Source: Pseudomonas nicosulfuronedens (GTDB taxonomy: Bacteria > Pseudomonadota > Gammaproteobacteria > Pseudomonadales > Pseudomonadaceae). From it: a DNA stretch of 64,000 nucleotides. Numbering within the stretch: position 1 is the first letter of the stretch; each line of letters opens with the position of its first letter. A program made the position numbers and the translations under genes. Positions 51,905 to 59,662 of this stretch are shown here, one piece after another. Location of the stretch: positions 1 through 64,000 of the forward strand of contig NZ_SWDV01000013.1 of NCBI RefSeq assembly GCF_005877905.1, written 5' to 3'. Below the pieces are notes generated by a model. The model was not told the origin of the DNA. It did not search any database and saw only the letters and a list, made by a program, of their open reading frames with translations.

Positions 51905-52783
51905 ATGTCCGTTTCCCACGCCCAGCTCAAGGCCTTCCATGCCGTCGCGGTACACGGCAGTTTCACCCGCGCCGCCGAGCGCCTGTTCCTCACCCAGCCG
52001 GCGGTGTCCGACCAGGTGCGCAAGCTGGAGGAGCGCTACGGCGTGTTGTTGTTCCACCGCAACAAGCGTTCGGTGCGCCTGACCGAACTGGGCGAACGCT
52101 TGCTGGCGGTGACCCAGCGGCTTTTCGTGATCGAGGCTGAGGCGCAAGAGCTGCTGCAGGAATCCAGCGCGCTGCAGACCGGCAGCCTGACCCTCGCGGT
52201 GGATGCACCGGTGCACGTGTTGCCGCAGATCGCGCGCTTCTGCCAGCGCCATCCGGGCATCCGCGTGAAGCTGGAGACGGGCAACACCGACGAATCCCTG
52301 CAGCGCCTGTTCGACTACCAGGCGGACCTGGCGTTGCTGGGGCGCGAGGTGCAGGACGAGCGCCTGCTGACCTTCACCTTGCGCAGCGATCCCATCGTTG
52401 CCTTCGTCGGCCGCAGTCACCCGTGGGCCGGGCGCGCATCCATCGAGCTGGCTGATCTCGACGACACGCCGCTGGTGTTGCGCGAGCAGGGCTCGGTGAC
52501 CCGGCAGATGCTCGAAGCGGAAATGGCCCGCGCCGGCCTGCGCATCCGTCCAGCCATCGAAGTGGAAGGTCGCGAGGCATCGCTGGAAGCGGTGGCAGTG
52601 GGGATTGGTGTGGGTGTGGTTTCGGCTGCTGAACTGGGCGCGGATGCGCGCGTGCATGCGCTGCCGATCCTCGACTGCCACTGGCGCATGAGCGAGACAT
52701 TGGTGTGCCTGCGTGAGCAGAGCACGCGGCGGATCGTGGCGACCTTTCTCGATCTGGTGAAGGAAGATTTACCGACGGAGTAG
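51905..52783 (+). CDS. LysR-family transcriptional regulator (1)
   Basis: This 292-residue LTTR has an N-terminal HTH (FTRAAERLFLTQPAVSDQVRKLE, about residues 18-40) and a periplasmic-binding-like effector domain. The ATG at 51905 opens the conserved VSHAQLKAFHAV; an earlier in-frame start is rejected. It diverges from the OPA-type MFS and probably regulates it. It is related in sequence to the second LysR near phnW. Confidence 0.9.
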   Translation: MSVSHAQLKAFHAVAVHGSFTRAAERLFLTQPAVSDQVRKLEERYGVLLFHRNKRSVRLTELGERLLAVTQRLFVIEAEAQELLQESSALQTGSLTLAVDAPVHVLPQIARFCQRHPGIRVKLETGNTDESLQRLFDYQADLALLGREVQDERLLTFTLRSDPIVAFVGRSHPWAGRASIELADLDDTPLVLREQGSVTRQMLEAEMARAGLRIRPAIEVEGREASLEAVAVGIGVGVVSAAELGADARVHALPILDCHWRMSETLVCLREQSTRRIVATFLDLVKEDLPTE

Positions 52784-52820
52784 GGCGGCTGTTCGCATTC
52801 ATCCGAAGGTTCCGTCGGCA

Positions 52821-52897
52821 CCTGTAGGGCGAATAACCCGGAACGGGTTATCCGCCAGGACGGCGGATAACGCCCTAGGCGTTATGCGCCCTACAGG
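52821..52897. repeat. Cloverleaf-like palindromic element GTAGGGCG, copy 1
   Basis: Outer arms CCTGTAGGGCG (52821-52831) and CGCCCTACAGG (52887-52897) are perfect. Inside, ATAACCCG/CGGGTTAT (52833-52851) and ATAACGCC/GGCGTTAT (52867-52885) form two hairpins around a central CCGCC/GGCGG. A competing 10-bp pairing GTTATCCGCC/GGCGGATAAC (52847-52871) would melt both. A related element is at 59520-59595. Confidence 0.75.
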
Positions 52898-52945
52898 GGA
52901 TATCGGCGCGCGGCGATCCTAAAGTCGATTCACAGGCGATGACTA

Positions 52946-53806
52946 TCAGCCCTCCGCCAACTCCAGGAACGCACTCACCACCCGCAACCCCCGGCGCCGT
53001 TCCAGGCAGCCGATGGCGTGGCGGTTGAGCAGCCCATCGCCGCTCAGCGGAATCGCCTTTACCCGCGGGTCCGGGCTGACCTCCAGTGATGACACGATGC
53101 CGATTCCCAGCTCCGCCGCCACCGCTTCGGTGACCGCCTCGCGACTGTCCAGTTCCAGCAGCACGCGGGGCTCCACCGAGGCCGTCGAGCAGGCTGCATC
53201 GAAGGTCCGGCGGGTAATCGAATCGGGCTCGCGCAGCACCATGATCTGCTGGTCCAGCTCGCCCAGCGGCAGCTCGCCAGCGTGCCCGCTCCAGGCATGG
53301 CTGGCTGGCACCAGGGCGCAGATGCGTGACTCCACCAGCTCGCGCAGGAACAGCCCGGCGCGCGGCTCCACCTCGGTCAGCACGGCGATATCGACGTGTT
53401 CGTCCATCAGCGCGGCGAGGGTTTCCTGCGCGTTGCCCAGGCGCAGGTTGACGGTGATGCCGGGGTAGCGTGCACGCAACCGGGCTAGCATCGGCATCAC
53501 CAGGTGTGGGCCGTCGGCGGCCACTTCGATACGCCCGGTCACCAGCTCGCGGCTGGCGTCGAGCATGGCCTCTGCTTCCTCTTCCAGGGCGAACAGCGTG
53601 CGACTGATGGCTGAAAGGCGTACGCCATCTTCTGTCAGCTCTACACCACGCGCAGTGCGGCGGAACAGGTTGACCTGGTAGTGCTCCTCCAGCGCCTTCA
53701 CATGCCCGGTCACCGCCGGCTGGCTGATGAACAGGCGATCGGCGGCGCGGGTGAAGCTGCGTTCGCGGGCGACGGCGTCGAAGGCGCGGAGCTGGAAGAG
53801 GTTCAT
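52946..53806 (-). CDS. LysR-family transcriptional regulator (2), divergent to phnW
   Basis: This 286-residue LTTR has an HTH at about residues 17-40 (FTRAADRLFISQPAVTGHVKALE) and a substrate-binding-like effector domain. It diverges from phnW across 148 bp, a layout in which an LTTR commonly activates the adjacent operon. It is likely the 2-aminoethylphosphonate pathway regulator, corresponding by position to the LysR gene next to phnW in PAO1 (recalled). Confidence 0.9.
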   Translation of the reverse strand: MNLFQLRAFDAVARERSFTRAADRLFISQPAVTGHVKALEEHYQVNLFRRTARGVELTEDGVRLSAISRTLFALEEEAEAMLDASRELVTGRIEVAADGPHLVMPMLARLRARYPGITVNLRLGNAQETLAALMDEHVDIAVLTEVEPRAGLFLRELVESRICALVPASHAWSGHAGELPLGELDQQIMVLREPDSITRRTFDAACSTASVEPRVLLELDSREAVTEAVAAELGIGIVSSLEVSPDPRVKAIPLSGDGLLNRHAIGCLERRRGLRVVSAFLELAEG

Positions 53807-53833
53807 GAGGTATATGTCCGGCTTATGCAGTGC

Positions 53834-53857
53834 ATCGTGATAAACAATTTGAACGAT
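53834..53857. promoter_or_regulatory. Possible LysR operator upstream of phnW
   Basis: ATCGT (53834-53838) and ACGAT (53853-53857) flank an AT-rich 14-nt stretch in the divergent gap. The inner bases are partly symmetric (GTGATAAA versus TTTGAAC). It sits where an LTTR activator would bind. Confidence 0.4.
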
Positions 53858-53954
53858 ATCTGCCCGGCCGGCAAGTTATGCCCAGGCCACGGCGAACCCG
53901 CCCGGCCCAACCGAATTCAGCCCTGACGACGTTCCCAAGAAAGAGGAATCGAGC

Positions 53955-55070
53955 ATGAGCACTGCCGAGCGAGCCCCCATCCTGCTGACTCCCGGTCCGC
54001 TGACCACGTCCCCCCGCACCCGTCGCGCCATGATGGTCGACTGGGGTTCCTGGGACCGCGATTTCAACGACCTGACCGCCGACGTCTGTAAGCGCCTGCT
54101 GGCGATCATTCACGGCGAAGCGACCCACACCTGCGTTCCTCTGCAGGGCAGCGGTACCTTTTCCGTCGAAGCCGCCATCGGCACCCTGGTGCCGCGTGAC
54201 GGCAAGGTGCTGGTGCTGATCAACGGCGCCTATGGCAAGCGCCTGGCGAAGATCTGCCAGGTGATCGGCCGCGAGTTCAGCACCTTCGAAACCGAAGAGG
54301 ACGTGCCGACCACCGCCGCCGACGTCGATCGCCTGCTCACTGAAGACCCCAGTGTTACCCACGTCGCCCTGATCCACTGCGAGACCAGCACCGGCATCCT
54401 CAACCCGCTGCAGGACATCGCCAGGGTCATCGAGTCCCACGGCAAGCGCCTGATCATCGATGCCATGAGTTCCTTCGGCGCGCTGGACATCGACGCTCGC
54501 CACATTCCCTTCGATGCGCTGATCGCCGCTTCTGGCAAATGCCTGGAAGGCGTGCCAGGCATGGGCTTCGTCTTCGCCCGCAGCTCCGCCCTGAATGCCA
54601 GCACCGGCAACTGCCACTCGCTGTCCATGGACCTGCAGGACCAGCACGCCTACATGGCCAAGACTGGCCAGTGGCGCTTCACTCCGCCTACCCACGTGGT
54701 GGCTGCGCTGCACGAAGCGCTGAGCCAGTACGAGGAAGAGGGCGGTCTCGCGGCCCGTCATCAGCGTTACGCAAACAATTGCCAGACTCTGCTGGCGGAG
54801 ATGGCAGAGCTCGGGTTCCGCAGCTTCCTGCCGGCGGAAATCCAGGCGCCGATCATCGTCACCTTCCACGCCCCGAGTGATGCTCGCTACAGCTTCACCG
54901 AGTTCTACAACCGGGTGCGCGAGAAGGGCTTCATCCTCTACCCGGGCAAGCTGACCCAGGTAGAAACCTTCCGCGTCGGTTGCATCGGCCAGGTCGACGC
55001 CAGCGGCATGCGCGCTGCAGTCGCGGCCATCGCCGAAACGCTGAAGGAAATGGAAGTCTTCGAAATCTGA
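53955..55070 (+). CDS. phnW: 2-Aminoethylphosphonate:pyruvate aminotransferase
   Basis: This 371-residue PLP enzyme converts 2-aminoethylphosphonate and pyruvate to phosphonoacetaldehyde and alanine. The N-terminal [17 protein letters not shown] and the PLP lysine Lys195 in [14 protein letters not shown] fit PhnW rather than other class V aminotransferases. AAGAGGA lies upstream of the ATG. It is followed after 32 nt by phnX, with which it forms the 2-AEP degradation operon. Confidence 0.97.
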   Translation: MSTAERAPILLTPGPLTTSPRTRRAMMVDWGSWDRDFNDLTADVCKRLLAIIHGEATHTCVPLQGSGTFSVEAAIGTLVPRDGKVLVLINGAYGKRLAKICQVIGREFSTFETEEDVPTTAADVDRLLTEDPSVTHVALIHCETSTGILNPLQDIARVIESHGKRLIIDAMSSFGALDIDARHIPFDALIAASGKCLEGVPGMGFVFARSSALNASTGNCHSLSMDLQDQHAYMAKTGQWRFTPPTHVVAALHEALSQYEEEGGLAARHQRYANNCQTLLAEMAELGFRSFLPAEIQAPIIVTFHAPSDARYSFTEFYNRVREKGFILYPGKLTQVETFRVGCIGQVDASGMRAAVAAIAETLKEMEVFEI

Positions 55071-55102
55071 CGCCCGCCCGAATTCTCACAGGATTGAACG
55101 CC

Positions 55103-55930
55103 ATGAATTACGAACAACCCAAGCAACTGCAAGCTGTCATCCTCGACTGGGCCGGCACCGTGGTCGACTTCGGCTCCTTCGCGCCGACCCAGATCTTCGT
55201 CGAGGCCTTCGCCGAGTTCGGCGTGCAGGTCAGCCTGGAAGAAGCCCGCGGCCCGATGGGCATGGGCAAGTGGGACCACATCCGTACCCTGTGCGATATC
55301 CCGGCCATCGCCGAGCGCTACAAGGCCAAGTTCGGCCGTGTGCCGAGCGACGACGACGTCACTGCCATCTACGAGCGTTTCATGCCGCTGCAGATCGAGA
55401 AGATCGCCGAGCACTCGGCGCTGATTCCCGGCGCACTGGATGCCATTGCTGCCGTACGCAAAGGCGGGCTGAAGGTCGGTTCCTGCTCCGGTTACCCGGC
55501 GGTGGTGATGGAGAAGGTCGTTGCCCTGGCCAAGACCAACGGCTACGTCGCCGACCACGTGGTCGCCACTGATGAAGTGCCCAACGGCCGTCCGCACCCG
55601 GCGCAGGCGCTGGCCAACGTGATCGCCCTGGGCATCAACGACGTGGCAGCCTGCGTGAAGGTCGACGATACCTGGCCGGGCATCCTCGAAGGCCGCAGCG
55701 CCGGCATGTGGACCGTGGCGCTGACCTGCTCGGGCAACGCCCTGGGCCTGACCTACGAGCAGTACAAGGCGCTGCCGGCCGAGAAGCTGGAGCAGGAGCG
55801 TCGGCGCATCGGGCAGATGTTCGAGGGCTCGCGGCCGCACTACCTGATCGACACCATCGTCGAACTGCCGGCGGTGATCGCCGATATCAATGCGCGCCTG
55901 GCGCGGGGTGAGATGCCACAGGGCAGCTGA
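55103..55930 (+). CDS. phnX: Phosphonoacetaldehyde hydrolase (phosphonatase)
   Basis: This 275-residue HAD-superfamily enzyme cleaves phosphonoacetaldehyde to acetaldehyde and phosphate. The HAD nucleophile is Asp15 in [13 protein letters not shown], and the Schiff-base lysine is Lys56 in [14 protein letters not shown], both diagnostic for PhnX. The ATG at 55103 is preferred to a longer ORF that runs into phnW. A strong terminator follows. Confidence 0.97.
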   Translation: MNYEQPKQLQAVILDWAGTVVDFGSFAPTQIFVEAFAEFGVQVSLEEARGPMGMGKWDHIRTLCDIPAIAERYKAKFGRVPSDDDVTAIYERFMPLQIEKIAEHSALIPGALDAIAAVRKGGLKVGSCSGYPAVVMEKVVALAKTNGYVADHVVATDEVPNGRPHPAQALANVIALGINDVAACVKVDDTWPGILEGRSAGMWTVALTCSGNALGLTYEQYKALPAEKLEQERRRIGQMFEGSRPHYLIDTIVELPAVIADINARLARGEMPQGS

Positions 55931-55946
55931 CCGTTTGCTCCAGCCC

Positions 55947-55976
55947 AAAAAGCCCGCTCGATGCGGGCTTTTTTCT
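55947..55976. terminator. Rho-independent terminator of phnWX
   Basis: AAAAAGCCCGC pairs with GCGGGCTTTTT around TCGAT, followed by a longer T run. Confidence 0.9.
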
Positions 55977-56037
55977 TTTGGCTCCAGAGGTCTTCCAGAG
56001 AAATGTCCGCACACTCCGAACTGCCCCTTTCAGGAGG

Positions 56038-56146
56038 CCTCGTTGATTCGGAGTTTCAGGGGTTGAGCGACATGGATGTCGCGAGAGCCGCGATGGGCCA
56101 GGGATGGCCCTTCGCGGCGTGCCCCTGAAACTTCGAATCAACGAGG
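56038..56146. repeat. Three-stem structured intergenic element
   Basis: A 25-bp outer stem (56038-56062 with 56122-56146, one mismatch) encloses two hairpins. The first is GCGACAT-GG-ATGTCGC (56067-56082). The second, 56087-56118, has a 13-bp stem (GCCGCGA-T-GGGCCA and its partner) and a GGGA tetraloop. The design is a three-way junction. No ORF fits. It resembles a known class of repeated Pseudomonas intergenic DNA (recalled). Confidence 0.85.
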
Positions 56147-56149
56147 GCA

Positions 56150-56238
56150 TTTTTCGCCCCAAGCGAAAAACCGGATGGAGGGGCAAGACTTTTTGGTTCC
56201 TTTTGTGGCGTTTGACAAAAGGGACTCGCCGAGAGGCG
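56150..56238. repeat. Second hairpin-rich block downstream of the three-stem element
   Basis: TTTTTCGC/GCGAAAAA (56150-56170), CCTTTTGT/ACAAAAGG (56199-56222) and CGCC/GGCG with a GAGA loop (56227-56238) form three small stems. The motif around the middle stem is common in Pseudomonas intergenic repeats. It may be part of one larger element with the preceding stem block. Confidence 0.7.
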
Positions 56239-56292
56239 AAACCAGAACTACCAGCACGCGCCGATGCGGCGCTTAAACATTGATCGCGACAT

Positions 56293-56865
56293 TCAATTCA
56301 CCACGTTCCGCACAAACCGCACCAGGACATCCCCATGGTTCTGGTAGGAAAACGGCTGGTTGCTCTTGAACACATGGAAGCCACCGGCCTCGACGTCCAC
56401 TGTCTCTTCGGCGAGGACGATGGTCAGCCGGCCTTCGATCACGTAGGCCATGTCGTACCAGCCTTCGGCATCGGGCTCGGCGTTGTAGCGGTCGCCGGGT
56501 GCCAGGGACCAATGCCACAGCTCGGCCTGGCGGGTCGCGGGGGTGCTGGCGAGGAGGGTGCCGCGGCTGTCGGCCTGCTGGCCGCCCCAGGCTACCGCGT
56601 CGACACGGGTCAGGCCGCCGGTGGAGGGCGGACGCACCAGGTCGGCGAAGGTCACGCGCAGGGCGGCGGCGATGCGGTCAAGGGTGGCGAGGCTGACATT
56701 GGTGTCGCCGCTCTCGATGCCAACCAGCATCCGCCGGCTGACGCCCGAGGCCTTGGCCAGCGCGTCCTGGCTGAAGCCGGCGCTACGGCGGTGAGTCTTC
56801 ACGTTATCGGCGACGTGCACCAGGACGCTGGGACGTTCGGAAGGAGTGGGCAGTATATTGCTCAT
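56293..56865 (-). CDS. HTH (XRE)-cupin transcriptional regulator
   Basis: This 190-residue regulator has an N-terminal XRE-type HTH (FSQDALAKASGVSRRMLVGIE, about residues 31-51) and a C-terminal cupin sensor domain (about 115-190). Starts 6 or more codons upstream are possible. It diverges from an RhtA-type exporter over an 82-bp gap containing direct repeats, and probably controls itself and the exporter. The effector is unknown, perhaps an amino acid. Confidence 0.88.
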   Translation of the reverse strand: MSNILPTPSERPSVLVHVADNVKTHRRSAGFSQDALAKASGVSRRMLVGIESGDTNVSLATLDRIAAALRVTFADLVRPPSTGGLTRVDAVAWGGQQADSRGTLLASTPATRQAELWHWSLAPGDRYNAEPDAEGWYDMAYVIEGRLTIVLAEETVDVEAGGFHVFKSNQPFSYQNHGDVLVRFVRNVVN

Positions 56866-56875
56866 TCTGGCCTTT

Positions 56876-56897
56876 TTGCGCATTATGTTGCGCATAA
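56876..56897. promoter_or_regulatory. Operator candidate between the HTH-cupin and RhtA-like genes
   Basis: Two direct repeats TTGCGCATTA (56876-56885) and TTGCGCATAA (56888-56897) are spaced 12 bp apart, roughly one helix turn. An inverted repeat TTATG-N5-CATAA overlaps them. A dimeric HTH regulator could bind here. Confidence 0.55.
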
Positions 56898-56947
56898 CAG
56901 TCAACCAAGAAATCCCAACCGTTGCAACGCCTGTTCAGGTCCGCATC

Positions 56948-57823
56948 ATGCCTCGCTCTCGCTTCATTTCCACTGCCTTCCCCATTCTCATCCTGATCGT
57001 GTCCATGGCCTCGATCCAGACCGGCGCGTCGGTCGCCAAGAGCCTGTTCCCGGTGCTCGGCGCCGAAGGCGTGACCTCCATGCGTCTGATCTTCGCGGCT
57101 ATCCTCCTGCTGGCGATCCTTCGACCGTGGCGCACTTCGCTGCGTGGCAAGCCGCTCAAGCCGCTGTTCATCTATGGCGTGACCCTGGGCCTGATGAACC
57201 TGACCTTCTACATGGCGCTGCAGACCATCCCGCTGGGCGTCGCCGTGGCGCTGGAGTTCACCGGGCCGCTGGCGGTGGCGCTGTTCTATTCGCGCAAACC
57301 CATCGATTTCCTGTGGATCGCCATCGCCGTGGTCGGCCTCGGCCTGCTGCTGCCCATCGCCGACTTCGGCAACGGCATCGATCCCAAGGGCGCCGCCCTG
57401 GCGCTGGGTGCGGGTGTCTGCTGGGGGCTCTACATCATCTTCGGCCAGCGTGCCGGTAATGACCTGGGCGCGCAGGGTGCGGCGCTGGGCATCAGCATCG
57501 CGGCGATCTGCGTGGCGCCGATCGGCCTCGTGCACAGTGGCATGGCGCTGTTCGATGTCAGCCTGTTCCCGGCTTTGCTGGGCGTGGCGATCCTCTCCAG
57601 TGCCTTGCCCTATACCCTCGAGATGGTCGCCCTGACCCGTCTGCCGGCGCGCACCTTCGGCACCCTGATGAGCATCGAGCCGGCGTTCGGCGCGCTGTCC
57701 GGCCTGGTGTTCCTCGGCGAGCAACTGACGTCGCACCAGTGGATCGCCATCGGCGCCATCATTGTCGCCTCGGTGGGCACTACGCTGAGCAGCCGGCCGA
57801 AGCCGGCGCTGGTCACCGACTGA
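56948..57823 (+). CDS. RhtA-like EamA threonine/homoserine exporter
   Basis: This 291-residue DMT-family exporter has ten membrane segments in two EamA repeats, with features of RhtA (SIQTGASVAKSLFPVLGAEG and the LEFTGPLAVAL segment). RhtA exports threonine and homoserine; the exact substrate here is unproven. The ATG at 56948 begins the conserved part. It diverges from the HTH-cupin regulator. Confidence 0.9.
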   Translation: MPRSRFISTAFPILILIVSMASIQTGASVAKSLFPVLGAEGVTSMRLIFAAILLLAILRPWRTSLRGKPLKPLFIYGVTLGLMNLTFYMALQTIPLGVAVALEFTGPLAVALFYSRKPIDFLWIAIAVVGLGLLLPIADFGNGIDPKGAALALGAGVCWGLYIIFGQRAGNDLGAQGAALGISIAAICVAPIGLVHSGMALFDVSLFPALLGVAILSSALPYTLEMVALTRLPARTFGTLMSIEPAFGALSGLVFLGEQLTSHQWIAIGAIIVASVGTTLSSRPKPALVTD

Positions 57824-57841
57824 GCGCGAAAGGGGCTGTTC

Positions 57842-57922
57842 GTAGGATGGGTGGAGCGAAGCGATACCCATGCTGTCCGTGCACGAAATTGATGGGTATC
57901 GCTGCGCTCCACGCCATCCTAC
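57842..57922. repeat. Palindromic intergenic element GTAGGATGG, copy 2
   Basis: GTAGGATGG (57842-57850) pairs with CCATCCTAC (57914-57922), and GTGGAGCG plus GCGATACCCAT pair with ATGGGTATCGC plus CGCTCCAC (57892-57912). It shares the left-half sequence with the element at 43983. Confidence 0.8.
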
Positions 57923-57953
57923 CCGTTGCTTTTCCTGCAGGATTTCCTCAAGT

Positions 57954-57978
57954 AAAAGCCGCCCTCGGGCGGCTTTTT
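57954..57978. terminator. Rho-independent terminator between rhtA-like and norM genes
   Basis: AAAAGCCGCCC and GGGCGGCTTTT surround TC, an 11-bp stem with A/T runs at both ends that can serve both converging genes. Confidence 0.88.
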
Positions 57979-57995
57979 GCGTCATGGGACGTTCG

Positions 57996-59399
57996 TTATC
58001 CCGCTGTGCGCATTTCCTTCAGCACGATCTGCCGTCTGGCGCTGCGCGACAGGCGAATGCACAGCATCACCGCCGCGCAGGTCAGGCCGACGATCAGGCC
58101 TTCCCAGAGACCCCGCGGCCCGGTGGGCTCCTGCAGCCAGTCGGTGAGGCCGAGGCTGTAGCCGACCGGCAGGCCGATGCCCCAGTAGGCGAACAGGGTC
58201 ATGATCATGGTCGCGCGGGTGTCCTGGTAGCCGCGCAGCGCGCCGGCGGCGGTGACCTGCACCGCGTCGGAGAACTGGAACAGCGCCGAGAACACCAGCA
58301 GCGTGGCGGCCAGCGCCAGTACCTCAGGATCCTGGGTATAGAGCCCGGCGATGTGTTCGCGCATCAGCAGCATGCCGCTGGCGGAAACGCAGGCGTACGC
58401 CAGCGCGGCTCCCATGCCCACGCCGGCAGCGAAGCGCGCATCGCGCGGTGCGCCGGCGCCGAGGGACTGGCCCACGCGCACGGTCACCGCCATGGCCAGC
58501 GAGTAGGGGATCATGAACACCAGTGCACTGAAGTTCAGCGCCACCTGGTGGCCCGCCACCACTTTCTCGCCAAGTTCGCCGATCAGCAGCGCGATCACCG
58601 AGAAGATGCTGGACTCGGCAAACACTGCAATGCCGATGGGCAGGCCGACGGCGACCAGACTGCCGATCACCTTCGGTTGCGGCAGCTCCCAGTGGCTGAA
58701 CAGCTGGCTCGGCTTGTAGACCTTGGCCCCGTTCACCCACACCAGCATGCCCAGCAGCATGAACCACATCACCGAGCCGGTGGCCCAGCCGCAGCCGGGG
58801 CCGCCCAGGGCCGGGAAGCCGAGGTGGCCGTAGATCAGCACGTAGTTGATCGGGATGTTCAGCATCAGCCCGCAGATGCCCAGCACCATGCTCGGCCGGG
58901 TGCGCCCCAGGCCGTCGCTGAAGCAGCGCAGCACATGGTACAGCGCCACCGCCGGCAGGCCGCAGGCGATGCCGCGCAGGTAGAAGCAGCTGGGTTCGAT
59001 CAGGGCTTCCTCGACCTTCATCGCCCGCAGGATCGGCTCGGACAGCAGCCACAATGTCGCGCCCGCCAGCGGGCCAACCAGCAGCGCCAGCCACAGCGCC
59101 TGGCGCACCAGTGGGCCGGTGCCGGCCTGGTCGCCCGCGCCATAGCGCTGGGCCACCTTGGCGGTGGTGGCGAGCAGGGTGCCGGTCATCAGCAGGAACA
59201 CCGGAATCCAGATCGAGTTGCCCAGCGCCACTGCGGCCAGGTCGCGCGGCCCCACGCTGCCAGCCATCACCGCATCGACGAAGCCCATGGCGGTGGTCGC
59301 CAGCTGGGCGATCATGATGGGTGCTGCGAGGGTCAGCAGTTCCTTGAGTTCGATGGCGGTGCGCCGTCCGCGAGAGACGGGCTGGGTGAGGCTGGTCAC
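57996..59399 (-). CDS. norM: MATE-family multidrug efflux protein NorM/PmpM
   Basis: This 467-residue inner-membrane antiporter has 12 predicted helices in two MATE repeats and the NorM features LAAPIMIAQLATTAMGFVDA and VFAESSIFSVIALLIG. NorM proteins export cationic drugs, fluoroquinolones and dyes with protons or sodium. The GTG at 59399 has AAGGA seven bases upstream; a TTG five codons earlier is the alternative. Homologous to PmpM (PA1361, recalled). Confidence 0.9.
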   Translation of the reverse strand: MTSLTQPVSRGRRTAIELKELLTLAAPIMIAQLATTAMGFVDAVMAGSVGPRDLAAVALGNSIWIPVFLLMTGTLLATTAKVAQRYGAGDQAGTGPLVRQALWLALLVGPLAGATLWLLSEPILRAMKVEEALIEPSCFYLRGIACGLPAVALYHVLRCFSDGLGRTRPSMVLGICGLMLNIPINYVLIYGHLGFPALGGPGCGWATGSVMWFMLLGMLVWVNGAKVYKPSQLFSHWELPQPKVIGSLVAVGLPIGIAVFAESSIFSVIALLIGELGEKVVAGHQVALNFSALVFMIPYSLAMAVTVRVGQSLGAGAPRDARFAAGVGMGAALAYACVSASGMLLMREHIAGLYTQDPEVLALAATLLVFSALFQFSDAVQVTAAGALRGYQDTRATMIMTLFAYWGIGLPVGYSLGLTDWLQEPTGPRGLWEGLIVGLTCAAVMLCIRLSRSARRQIVLKEMRTAG

Positions 59400-59519
59400 G
59401 GCTTTCCTTGGCAAGAAGAATTGGCGGGAAGCCGGCCAGTTTAAGGGCTGACGCGTCAGTCAGGAAGTCTTGCCTGTGTCGCGCGGGACCGCGCGCAGGG
59501 CTGAAGGATCGGCGCTGAC

Positions 59520-59595
59520 GTAGGGCGCATAACGCGCCAGCGTTATCCGCCTTGAAGGGAGCGGCGCATAACCTGTTCCAGGTTATGCGCCCTGC
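59520..59595. repeat. Cloverleaf-like palindromic element GTAGGGCG, copy 2
   Basis: GCGCATAACCTG (59564-59575) and CAGGTTATGCGC (59579-59590) are a perfect 12-bp pair with a TTC loop, and ATAACGC/GCGTTAT form a hairpin at 59529-59546. Outer arms GTAGGGCGCATAAC and GTTATGCGCCCTGC pair in 13 of 14 bases as an alternative fold. It lies between norM and pdxB. Confidence 0.75.
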
Positions 59596-59662
59596 ATGGC
59601 TGTGCGGGACCGCGCGCAGCAGCGCTGGTAAAGTACCCGCAGCCGATTTCTGGAGCCTGCCC

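Noticed and set aside
55981-56292. Small ORFs inside the structured element next to phnX
   Set aside because: They follow the inverted-repeat arms and have no ribosome sites or protein pattern.
57870-59444. A 524-residue plus-strand open frame
   Set aside because: It is antisense to norM, whose membrane-helix pattern and start are clear.
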